Source: Caviibacter sp963550915
GTDB taxonomy: Bacteria; Fusobacteriota; Fusobacteriia; Fusobacteriales; Leptotrichiaceae
Length of the DNA stretch: 64,000 nucleotides
NCBI GenBank assembly: GCA_963550915.1
Contig: CAUVEB010000001.1
Coordinates: 1 to 64,000, forward strand
Direction: 5' to 3'
How positions within the stretch are numbered: position 1 is the stretch's first letter; each line of letters starts with the position of its first letter. Made by a program: the position numbers and the translations under genes. Below are positions 34,969-41,461 of the stretch, piece after piece. The notes under the pieces were generated by a model, which worked only from the letters and a program-made list of their open reading frames with translations, was not told the DNA's origin and did not search any database.

Positions 34969-36335
34969 AAAAAGGGGATATAGTTGAGTTCTATATTTCA
35001 GGAGTTGATTATCCAGCAAAATTTTATGGATATTTACCAGATGATGATAGAAAATATTACTGTAATATTAATTTAAGACAAGGTCAAAAAGTAAGAGGAA
35101 GAATAGGTAAAATAAAGAATAATAAAGTTGAAGTAAGAGATGTTGAAATTCTAGAATCAGACACAAAAGCTTTTTGTAATAGTTTTAATAAATGTGGTGG
35201 TTGTAGTTTTCAGTACTATAATTACAAAGAACAACTAGAAATAAAAGCAAATCACATAAAGCAAATGATAATATCAAACATTGGCACTGACTTTATATTT
35301 GAAGACCCTATTGAAAATCCTAAACAATTAGAATACAGAAATAAAATGGAATATAGTTTTGGAAATGAAGTAAAAGACGGTGAAACAATACTAGGTTTAC
35401 ATAAAAAAAATAGTTTTCATGATATTGTTGATGTAAGTGATTGTAGACTTATAGATTTAGATTTCTCTAAGATACTAAAATCTACTAATACATTTTTTCA
35501 AAATAAGAATATTTCTTTTTATCATAGAGTAACACATAAAGGTTATCTAAGAAATTTAGTTATAAGAAAAGGTGAAAAAACTAAAGAGATATTAATAAAT
35601 TTAGTAACTAGTTCTGAAATTAATGATGATGAAATGATAGAAGATTATAAAAAAATGTTATTAAATTTAAGTCTTACAAAAAAGATTACAGGTATATTAC
35701 ATACTATAAATGATAATCTATCAGATAGTGTAGAATGCGGAATAGAAAAAATAATATATGGTAAAAGAGATATTACAGAAAAATTATTTGATTTAAGCTT
35801 TGATATTAGTCCATATTCTTTTTTTCAAACTAATTCAAGTGCAGTTGAAAAGCTATATTTAAAAGTAGCAGATTATCTACAAGAAATAAATAACGGTAAT
35901 AATGTAGTGTATGACCTATTTTCTGGAACAGGAACAATAGGACAAATAGTATCAAAATATTCTAAAAAAGTATATGGTATAGAACTAATAAAAGAAGCCG
36001 TAGATAAAGCAAATGAAAATGCTAAAAAAAATATGATAGATAATGCGACATTTATAGCAGGAGATGTTTTTGAAAAATTAGATGATATAGAAGAAAAACC
36101 AGACATTTTAATACTTGATCCACCAAGAGCAGGTGTTGGAGAAAAAACAATAAATAAATTAGTTGAATACAATGTAAAAAATATAATATATGTTTCATGT
36201 AATCCTAAAACATTAGTTGAAGATTTAAAGGTATTTAAGAAAAAAGAATACATTTTAAAAAAGGCAACTTGTGTTGATATGTTTAGTTATACAACTCATA
36301 TGGAGACTATAGTATTATTGTCCAAAAGGGGATAA
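34965..36335 (+). CDS. 23S rRNA (uracil-C5)-methyltransferase, RlmD/RlmCD family
   Basis: The start is the TTG at 34965 with AAGGAG nine bases before; it overlaps the aminotransferase stop. The 456-residue product has an N-terminal TRAM-like region (residues 1-60), iron-sulfur cysteines in CNSFNKCGGCSFQYY, and the TrmA/RumA catalytic end. That end has ILDPPRAGVGEKT, YVSCNPKTLVEDL (nucleophile Cys) and VDMFSYTTHMETI. Members methylate U1939 and/or U747 of 23S rRNA; which one cannot be told here. Confidence 0.9.
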   Translation: MKKGDIVEFYISGVDYPAKFYGYLPDDDRKYYCNINLRQGQKVRGRIGKIKNNKVEVRDVEILESDTKAFCNSFNKCGGCSFQYYNYKEQLEIKANHIKQMIISNIGTDFIFEDPIENPKQLEYRNKMEYSFGNEVKDGETILGLHKKNSFHDIVDVSDCRLIDLDFSKILKSTNTFFQNKNISFYHRVTHKGYLRNLVIRKGEKTKEILINLVTSSEINDDEMIEDYKKMLLNLSLTKKITGILHTINDNLSDSVECGIEKIIYGKRDITEKLFDLSFDISPYSFFQTNSSAVEKLYLKVADYLQEINNGNNVVYDLFSGTGTIGQIVSKYSKKVYGIELIKEAVDKANENAKKNMIDNATFIAGDVFEKLDDIEEKPDILILDPPRAGVGEKTINKLVEYNVKNIIYVSCNPKTLVEDLKVFKKKEYILKKATCVDMFSYTTHMETIVLLSKRG

Positions 36336-36341
36336 TTTAAT

Positions 36342-36542
36342 ATGATAGCTTTTAAAAATAGATTAGAAGGTATAAAACCACTATTATTTTCACTACTATT
36401 TTTTCTTATGCTACTTATGGGAGTATGGTTTTCATATAGTCTGGTAAAAAAATATAGAAAAAAATATGGTGAAAATAAATTTTTTTATTGTGATGAAGAT
36501 ATTTTCATTATTAGAAAAAAAGAAATGAATAATATTTTATAA
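36342..36542 (+). CDS. Small membrane protein, unknown
   Basis: The 66-residue product starts seven bases after the methyltransferase stop, with AAAAGGGG upstream. It has one membrane helix (LLFSLLFFLMLLMGVWFSYSL) followed by a basic stretch (KKYRKKYG) and a short polar tail. This suggests an inner-membrane protein with its C-terminus inside. A strong terminator follows. No family is recognised. Confidence 0.6.
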   Translation: MIAFKNRLEGIKPLLFSLLFFLMLLMGVWFSYSLVKKYRKKYGENKFFYCDEDIFIIRKKEMNNIL

Positions 36543-36555
36543 ATTTAAAAAATGT

Positions 36556-36587
36556 ACTGCAACTAAAATAATAGCTGCAGTTTTTTT
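36556..36587 (+). terminator. Rho-independent terminator
   Basis: ACTGCA (36556-36561) pairs with TGCAGT (36576-36581), extended inward past one A-C mismatch, then TTTTTT. Confidence 0.85.
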
Positions 36588-36599
36588 ATGGATAAACTA

Positions 36600-36628
36600 T
36601 TTAAAAATTTAGAGAAAATGCGTATAAT
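36600..36628 (+). promoter_or_regulatory. Possible promoter of the 36668 gene
   Basis: TATAAT at 36623-36628 is perfect. The -35 area (about 36600-36605, TTTAAA-like) is weak. Confidence 0.5.
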
Positions 36629-36667
36629 ATTGTATATAAATGATTTAAAAGATAATGAGGAATTAGT

Positions 36668-37696
36668 ATGAGTGGAAGATTAATTTTTATTGCAATGATT
36701 TCTTTTTTAGGAATTAGTTTTTTTGCAATTATACTAGGAATGTATCTTTATATGAAAAAAAATGTTTCAAAAGGGAAATCATTATTAGATGAAGCGGTAA
36801 ACACACAAGAAAATACTTCAAAAATGACGTTTGAAGAGTTTTTGGTATATATATCTGCTATATTTGTAGCATTACTATTTGCTGTTAAACTTATGGATAT
36901 AGGAGGTACAGGATTTTCTAATTTAGCTACATTTATTGTTTTGCCCCCAGTTATGGCATTATTTAATGCAAGAAAGCGTACTGGAAGATCATTAGTTGTA
37001 ATTATGGCAGCTGTTACCTTTTCATTTTATATGTTTATGGTTTATATAATAATAGGTACTCCTGTAAAAGCACCAGTGCTTAAGATTAATAATACAAAAA
37101 TCATAATGTCGCATACAACAGTTTCTGATATTGAAAAGGCTGGATTTGATATCTATATCAAACAAAACGATAATCCTAACAAAGATTATGATACAATACT
37201 TTCTTCAGGTAGTTTTGAAAAATATACTTTTGATAGAAGTGTTTTTGTAAAAAAAGGATTTCAAAGAAATAATTGTGCTGTAGCTTATTCATCGTATCTA
37301 TTAGTAAAAAATGGTGTTGTGCTTGGAAGTATAGGTCTTTATGGACACAAAAACAAAGATATTGCACTAGAAGACTCTAAAATTATTCATTTTAAATGTG
37401 ATGAAAATTGTGTTACTAAAGCAAGAGAAAATTCTATAACATATTATTTAAATGATATTGATTTAATAGCACCATTAAATCATGATGTTTTAAAAAAGAA
37501 ATTTAGTAATAAATTGTGGTTAGTTCCACCTAAAAATATAATAGATGTTACTCAGTTACATTATGGTATAAAATGGACGTCAAGTAGTGATCATCTTTTT
37601 TGGAATGAATATTATGCATACATTAATTTTGATGAAAAAAATTATATGACAGGATTTGAGATTTCAACTGAAGTAGCACGTGATTGGAATAAGTGA
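36668..37696 (+). CDS. Membrane protein with C-terminal extracytoplasmic domain, unknown
   Basis: The 342-residue product has three membrane segments: residues 5-28, 58-75 and about 110-132. A soluble part of about 200 residues follows the last one. That part contains LKINNTKIIMSHTTVSDIEKAGFDI, a 'strand, threshold-type helix, aGf' pattern that recurs in Gram-positive extracytoplasmic proteins. The pattern is echoed near the end by DVTQLHYGIKWTSSSDH. Cysteines in FKCDENCVTK could form a disulfide. It is monocistronic. I do not recognise the family. Confidence 0.75.
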   Translation: MSGRLIFIAMISFLGISFFAIILGMYLYMKKNVSKGKSLLDEAVNTQENTSKMTFEEFLVYISAIFVALLFAVKLMDIGGTGFSNLATFIVLPPVMALFNARKRTGRSLVVIMAAVTFSFYMFMVYIIIGTPVKAPVLKINNTKIIMSHTTVSDIEKAGFDIYIKQNDNPNKDYDTILSSGSFEKYTFDRSVFVKKGFQRNNCAVAYSSYLLVKNGVVLGSIGLYGHKNKDIALEDSKIIHFKCDENCVTKARENSITYYLNDIDLIAPLNHDVLKKKFSNKLWLVPPKNIIDVTQLHYGIKWTSSSDHLFWNEYYAYINFDEKNYMTGFEISTEVARDWNK

Positions 37697-37736
37697 TTAA
37701 TATAAAAATAATTGTAGGTAAAGAGGTGGAAGCTCT

Positions 37737-38783
37737 ATGAATAAAAAAATGAATAAAATTAATAAAGATATTTATAGCAGCATTAAAGCATTGATGGATA
37801 ATGCAAGAAATAATGTTGCAAGAGAAGTTAATAATATCCTCATTCAAACTTATTGGGAGATTGGTCGAATTATAGTGGAAGAAGAACAGGGAAATTCTGA
37901 TAGAGCTGAGTATGGGAAACAATTAGTAACAGACTTATCAAAGAGGCTCACAAAAGAATATGGCAAGGGATTTTCAAAATCCAACTTGTTTAATATGAGA
38001 AATTTCTATTTGAGTTTTCCGATTTTCCAGACACTGTCTGGAAAATTAAGTTGGTCGCATTATTGTGAACTACTTTCTATAAGCGATGATAATAAGAGAA
38101 GTTTTTATGAAAAAGAAACTATTAACGCTAATTGGTCTGTACGAGAGCTAAAAAGACAGATAAAAACATCACTTTTTGAGAGACTTCTACTTTCATCAGG
38201 AGATGAAAATAAAGAAAAAGTATTAGAGTTAGCCTTAAATGGTAATGAAATAAATAAGGCAAGTGATGTTGTAAAAGATCCTTATGTATTTGAATTTTTA
38301 GGAATACCAGAAGAAAAAGTGATAATGGAAAATGATTTAGAAAAAGCACTGATAAATCATATTGAAAAATTCCTGCTTGAACTTGGAAAAGGTTTTATGT
38401 ATGTAGGATCACAACAAAGAATAACACTTGGGAACACCCATTATTATGTTGATATGGTATTTTATAATAAGATACTAAGAAGTTATGTTTTGATTGAATT
38501 AAAAACAGGAAAACTAATGCCTGAAGCAGTCGGACAAATAAATATGTATCTTAATTATTACAAAACTGAAGTTAATGACAATACGGATAATGAACCGATT
38601 GGAATTATCCTTTGTACTGATAAGGACAGTATACAAGCAGAATATGCACTTGGCAGTTTATCTAATAATATATTTGCTTCTAAATACACTTTATATATTC
38701 CAAATAAAGAAATTTTAGAAGAACAAGTTGAAAGAGTTTTAAGTATTTACCAAGAAAAGTTAATGAAAGATACAATTAGTTAA
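37737..38783 (+). CDS. DUF1016/YhcG-type PDDEXK nuclease domain protein
   Basis: The 348-residue product has the DUF1016 N-terminal helical domain (NILIQTYWEIGRIIVEEEQG, FSKSNLFNMRNFYLSFP, LSWSHYCELLSI). It also has a C-terminal nuclease core: a catalytic Asp in HYYVDMVFYNK, then VLIELKTGKLMPEAVGQINMYLNYY (E-x-K). Family members occur near Rhs, restriction-modification and other mobile loci; the biological role is unsettled. The codons include CGA, CCG and CTC, rare in neighbouring genes, so transfer is likely. No partner gene is present. GAGGTGG precedes the ATG. Confidence 0.9.
   Translation: MNKKMNKINKDIYSSIKALMDNARNNVAREVNNILIQTYWEIGRIIVEEEQGNSDRAEYGKQLVTDLSKRLTKEYGKGFSKSNLFNMRNFYLSFPIFQTLSGKLSWSHYCELLSISDDNKRSFYEKETINANWSVRELKRQIKTSLFERLLLSSGDENKEKVLELALNGNEINKASDVVKDPYVFEFLGIPEEKVIMENDLEKALINHIEKFLLELGKGFMYVGSQQRITLGNTHYYVDMVFYNKILRSYVLIELKTGKLMPEAVGQINMYLNYYKTEVNDNTDNEPIGIILCTDKDSIQAEYALGSLSNNIFASKYTLYIPNKEILEEQVERVLSIYQEKLMKDTIS
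38023..38045 (+). repeat. Perfect inverted repeat inside the DUF1016 gene
   Basis: TTTTCCAGAC (38023-38032) and GTCTGGAAAA (38036-38045) form a 10-bp stem with a three-base loop. It encodes the FPIFQTLSGKL segment that is conserved in the family, so it may be coincidental. Confidence 0.8.
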
Positions 38784-38811
38784 ATTACATATAAATTATA
38801 TATAAATTATT

Positions 38812-38846
38812 AGAGAAGTGGGAAAATAATCCACTTTTCTTTTTAT
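38812..38846 (+). terminator. Terminator of the DUF1016 gene
   Basis: AGAGAAGTGG (38812-38821) pairs with CCACTTTTCT (38831-38840), with G-U pairs tolerated, followed by TTTTATT. Confidence 0.82.
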
Positions 38847-38850
38847 TACA

Positions 38851-38874
38851 AATAAAAAGCCCTTTTTCAAGGGC
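38851..38874 (-). terminator. Terminator of the minus-strand small membrane gene
   Basis: GCCCTT (38859-38864) and AAGGGC (38869-38874) form the stem. Reading the minus strand, it is followed by TTTTTATT. It faces the terminator at 38812. Confidence 0.8.
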
Positions 38875-38887
38875 AACTATCAAGTAT

Positions 38888-39109
38888 TTATAATAAAAAC
38901 AAATTAAAACAAATTAATAATAAAAATATAAATAAAATAATTCCTAAAATATTTATTCCATTTTTTAAAATGAAACCAATTAATGAAAAAAATAAGATGA
39001 TTGGTGCAAAAAATATGAAAAAAATTCCAATAGCAATTCCAGAAAATGCTAAGAATATTCCTAATGTAAATAGTATAAACATCATCATAAAGCTGATGAA
39101 TAAAAACAT
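38888..39109 (-). CDS. Small hydrophobic membrane protein, unknown
   Basis: The start is the ATG at 39109, preceded on the minus strand by AGGAGGTG; the in-frame Met at 39163 overlaps the promoter. The 73-residue product is almost entirely hydrophobic, with two or three membrane helices (FISFMMMFILFTLGIFLAF, GIFFIFFAPIILFFSLIGFIL, GIILFIFLLLICFNLFLL). It has its own promoter and terminator, which makes it a convincing gene despite its size. No family is recognised. Confidence 0.72.
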   Translation of the reverse strand: MFLFISFMMMFILFTLGIFLAFSGIAIGIFFIFFAPIILFFSLIGFILKNGINILGIILFIFLLLICFNLFLL

Positions 39110-39130
39110 AAAACACCTCCTATTTTTTTT

Positions 39131-39159
39131 AGTATATAATAATTTAAAAATAAATTCAA
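39131..39159 (-). promoter_or_regulatory. Promoter of the small membrane gene
   Basis: On the minus strand TTGAAT (39159-39154), a 17-base spacer and TATACT (39136-39131). Confidence 0.75.
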
Positions 39160-39166
39160 TCATAAT

Positions 39167-39196
39167 TTGATTTTTAAATATGCTAAGTGCTATAAT
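39167..39196 (+). promoter_or_regulatory. Promoter of array 2
   Basis: TTGATT (39167-39172), an 18-base spacer and TATAAT (39191-39196) with TGC before it (extended -10). It is divergent from the promoter at 39131-39159. Confidence 0.72.
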
Positions 39197-39216
39197 GTGG
39201 TAGGAGCGTGATTTTT

Positions 39217-39714
39217 TTGAAAAAAATATTTATAACAATTTTTATTATATCTTCATCAATTTTTTCATTTTCTGCAAAACCAATGCAAAATAAAAAATTA
39301 GATGTCGAATTAAAAACAATGATACATGGAGGATATGATCCACATGAAAATCTTGGAACTATATTTTTAGAAGTAGAAGCATCTAAAAAGTTTGATGTAA
39401 AGAAAATAAATACAATATTTAACGTAGGTGGGGGGATAGACTTCTCTAACTATTTTGATGATGAGCATTATATAGGAGTAATTAGACCATATTTTGCAAC
39501 AGAAATAGGAGGATATGTAAGTCCTGATGTAAGAATGTATACAGGTATAAAATTAGGGATAGGTCCTAAGTTTGTAAATGAAGCTGGATCAACTTTCATA
39601 CCTAAGTTAAATGCTGTACTTGGAATTACATACAAAGAAAAATTTACATCTGAAATAGGATATCATTTGCCAGCTACTATAACACTAGGAGTTGGAGCAA
39701 GATTTGGATTTTAA
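39217..39714 (+). CDS. Array 2 paralogue 1, predicted small outer-membrane beta-barrel (TTG start)
   Basis: The start is TTG at 39217; TAGGAG is 10 bases before, and the in-frame GTG at 39208 touches that site. This is the same arrangement as the gene at 8359. The 165-residue product has a signal peptide ending SFSA and mature start KPMQNKKLDVELKTMI, closest to array 1 paralogues 6 and 7. It carries FNVGGGIDFSNYF and RPYFATEIGGYVSPDVRMYTG, and ends GVGARFGF. Confidence 0.86.
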   Translation: MKKIFITIFIISSSIFSFSAKPMQNKKLDVELKTMIHGGYDPHENLGTIFLEVEASKKFDVKKINTIFNVGGGIDFSNYFDDEHYIGVIRPYFATEIGGYVSPDVRMYTGIKLGIGPKFVNEAGSTFIPKLNAVLGITYKEKFTSEIGYHLPATITLGVGARFGF

Positions 39715-39736
39715 TTTTGTAGTAAGGAGATATTAA

Positions 39737-40228
39737 ATGAAGAAAATTTTACTTATAATTTTAACAATAATGACAACTTTAGCTTTTTCACATGAAATGA
39801 AAAATAAAAAAAATGATATAGAATTAAAAACAATGATACGTACAGGATTTAATCCATTAAGTAAAAGTATAGCATTAGTAGGAGAAGTAGCTGCTTACAA
39901 AACATACAGATTTGAAAAACCTGATGTTATGGTCAATGTAGGTGGAGGAATAGATGTTGGTGCTTCTATTAGAAGTGAAAATACAAAATATTTTGGACTT
40001 GTAAGACCATATTTTGCAACAGAAATAGGTGGATATGTAAGTAAAGATGTAAGAGTGTATGGGGATATAAAATTAGGACTTGGAATACTTTTTACTGATA
40101 AAACAGCAAGCCTTTTTCATAAAGCAGGAACTTCAATTGGTGTTACATATAAGAAATTTACATTTGAATTAGGATATGATTTACCAACAGCAATATCAAT
40201 AGGATTTGGAGCAAGATTTGGATTTTAA
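39737..40228 (+). CDS. Array 2 paralogue 2, predicted small outer-membrane beta-barrel
   Basis: The 163-residue product has signal peptide MKKILLIILTIMTTLAFS and mature start HEMKNKKNDIELKTMI. It has MVNVGGGIDVGASI in place of the usual NYF, then RPYFATEIGGYVSKDVRVYGD, GTSIGVTYKKFTFELGYDL, and the end GFGARFGF. AAGGAG lies before the ATG. As for the family, an outer-membrane location is inferred from the signal peptide and terminal Phe. Confidence 0.85.
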   Translation: MKKILLIILTIMTTLAFSHEMKNKKNDIELKTMIRTGFNPLSKSIALVGEVAAYKTYRFEKPDVMVNVGGGIDVGASIRSENTKYFGLVRPYFATEIGGYVSKDVRVYGDIKLGLGILFTDKTASLFHKAGTSIGVTYKKFTFELGYDLPTAISIGFGARFGF

Positions 40229-40243
40229 AAAGGAGACACTCAA

Positions 40244-40729
40244 ATGAAAAAGACTATATTTATTATTTTAACAATGATGTCAATATTGACATTTTCAAAA
40301 ACTAATAATGCTGAATTAAAAGGAACTACACATATAGGATATGATATATTAACTGAGCATACAGTTCTTATGGGTGAATTAACTTTATATAGAAAATTTG
40401 AATCTAAAAAGACAAATGCAATATTTAATATAGGTGGAGGAATAGATGTTGCAGCTTATTTAGGACCATATAAACAAAGAGATAAATATGCCTTTATATT
40501 AAGACCATATTTTTCAACAGAAATAGGTGGATATGTAAATAAAGATACCAGAATGTATACAGATATAAAATTAGGTATAGGTTTTGCTAATACAGAAAAT
40601 ACAATAGGTCCACTTCCTAAATTTGGTCTTGGACTTGGTTTAGTGTATAAAGAAAATTTTACAGCTGAGATAGCATATAATTTTCCTGTTGCTGTAACAT
40701 TAGGTATAGGAGCAAGATTTGGATTTTAA
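40244..40729 (+). CDS. Array 2 paralogue 3, predicted small outer-membrane beta-barrel
   Basis: The 161-residue product has signal peptide MKKTIFIILTMMSILTFS and mature start KTNNAELKGTTHIGYDIL. It carries LYRKFESKKTNAIFNIGGGIDV, RPYFSTEIGGYVNKDTRMYTD, and the end GIGARFGF. It is preceded by AAAAGGAGA and shares its upstream spacer (about 15 bases) with paralogue 4, which suggests local duplication of the pair. Confidence 0.85.
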   Translation: MKKTIFIILTMMSILTFSKTNNAELKGTTHIGYDILTEHTVLMGELTLYRKFESKKTNAIFNIGGGIDVAAYLGPYKQRDKYAFILRPYFSTEIGGYVNKDTRMYTDIKLGIGFANTENTIGPLPKFGLGLGLVYKENFTAEIAYNFPVAVTLGIGARFGF

Positions 40730-40744
40730 AAAGGAGATACTAAA

Positions 40745-41212
40745 ATGAAAAAGATTATATTTATTTTAACAATGATGTCAACATTTACATTTTCAAATGA
40801 TATTAGAAAAAGTATTGTTGAATTGAAAGGGACTGTAAGTTCAGGATATGATTTCTATATTAAAAATGCAGTTTCTATTAATGAACTAACTGTATATAGA
40901 AAATTTGAAGAAAAGAAAATTAATACAATATTTAATGTAGGTGGAGGTTTAGATATTTCATACTATTATGGAAAAGCATTCATATTTAGACCATATATAG
41001 CAACAGAAATAGGTGGATATGTTAGTCCTAACACAAAACTATATACAGATTTAAAATTAGGTTTAGGTTTAGCAACTGATTTTAATGATATTAAACCATT
41101 TTCTAAAGTGGGAGTTGGATTTGGTGTGCTTTATAAACATGTTTCTGTTGAGATAGGATACAATTTTCCAGGAGCTATAACATTAGGAGTTGGAACAAGA
41201 TTAGGATTTTAA
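40745..41212 (+). CDS. Array 2 paralogue 4, predicted small outer-membrane beta-barrel (shortest)
   Basis: At 155 residues this is the shortest copy. It has signal peptide MKKIIFILTMMSTFTFS. The surface segment between the NVGGGLDIS and RPYIATEIGGY blocks is about 8-10 residues shorter than in the other copies. The end reads GVGTRLGF, a variation of RFGF with the terminal Phe kept. It is followed directly by the promoter of the structured RNA at 41256, with no terminator seen. Confidence 0.84.
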   Translation: MKKIIFILTMMSTFTFSNDIRKSIVELKGTVSSGYDFYIKNAVSINELTVYRKFEEKKINTIFNVGGGLDISYYYGKAFIFRPYIATEIGGYVSPNTKLYTDLKLGLGLATDFNDIKPFSKVGVGFGVLYKHVSVEIGYNFPGAITLGVGTRLGF

Positions 41213-41219
41213 AATTTAT

Positions 41220-41248
41220 TTGAAATGAAAATAAAATAATGATATACT
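41220..41248 (+). promoter_or_regulatory. Promoter of the structured RNA (probable 6S RNA)
   Basis: TTGAAA (41220-41225), a 17-base spacer and TATACT (41243-41248). It points at the first base of the closing stem at about 41256. Confidence 0.8.
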
Positions 41249-41255
41249 AAATTAT

Positions 41256-41450
41256 ACTAGAGTATAAGGGTACTACAAAATTTTTGGGCTTTACTCAATC
41301 TTAATGGGGTTATCCCTGCAAAATATGCCTCATGCAAATCACGAAAGACATACGAGCTTACACGGATTCTGTACGTATTTTGTATATGACTACCACCTGT
41401 CCATAGTAACAGGCGACCAAAAATTTGTACTAATACTCTAGTTATTTTTT
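41256..41450 (+). ncRNA. ssrS: Probable 6S RNA
   Basis: The gap of about 250 bases between array 2 and mutL holds a long rod-like RNA. CTAGAGTAT (41257-41265) pairs with ATACTCTAG (41433-41441). Inside it TACAAAATTTTTGG pairs with CCAAAAATTTGTA, with a one-base bulge. A central open region carries the small 3'-side hairpin CCTGT-ACAGG. CAAAATATG then pairs with CGTATTTTG nearer the apex. About 190 nt, a closing stem, a central bubble with a side hairpin and an own promoter fit 6S RNA, the RNA polymerase decoy. I see no tmRNA or SRP motifs. TTATTTTTT follows the stem and may terminate. Confidence 0.65.
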
Positions 41451-41461
41451 AAGGAGATATT

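Larger units (their letters stand above)
39217..41212 (+). repeat. Tandem array 2: four paralogous small secreted beta-barrel-like genes
   Basis: Four further members of the array 1 family lie 29 kb away, co-directional and with 15-22 base spacers. All keep NVGGG or NIGGG, the RPYFATEIGGY-like block, and the RFGF/RLGF terminus. Array 2 members are on average shorter and more diverged than those of array 1, except the first. Confidence 0.9.

Noticed and set aside
31829..36335. A biosynthetic cluster made of two aminotransferases and methyltransferases
   Set aside because: Both methyltransferases carry RNA-modifying motifs and the aminotransferases are general PLP enzymes; adjacency alone does not support a pathway.
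38970..39170. Plus-strand open frame of 66 codons opposite the small membrane gene
   Set aside because: It is the mirror of the hydrophobic minus-strand gene, rich in Asn/Lys/Ile without a ribosome site, whereas the minus strand has promoter, ribosome site and terminator.
41256..41450. tmRNA as the identity of the structured RNA
   Set aside because: No tRNA-like ends with CCA, no T-loop GGTTCGA and no alanine-rich tag frame; the rod shape with closing stem fits 6S RNA better.
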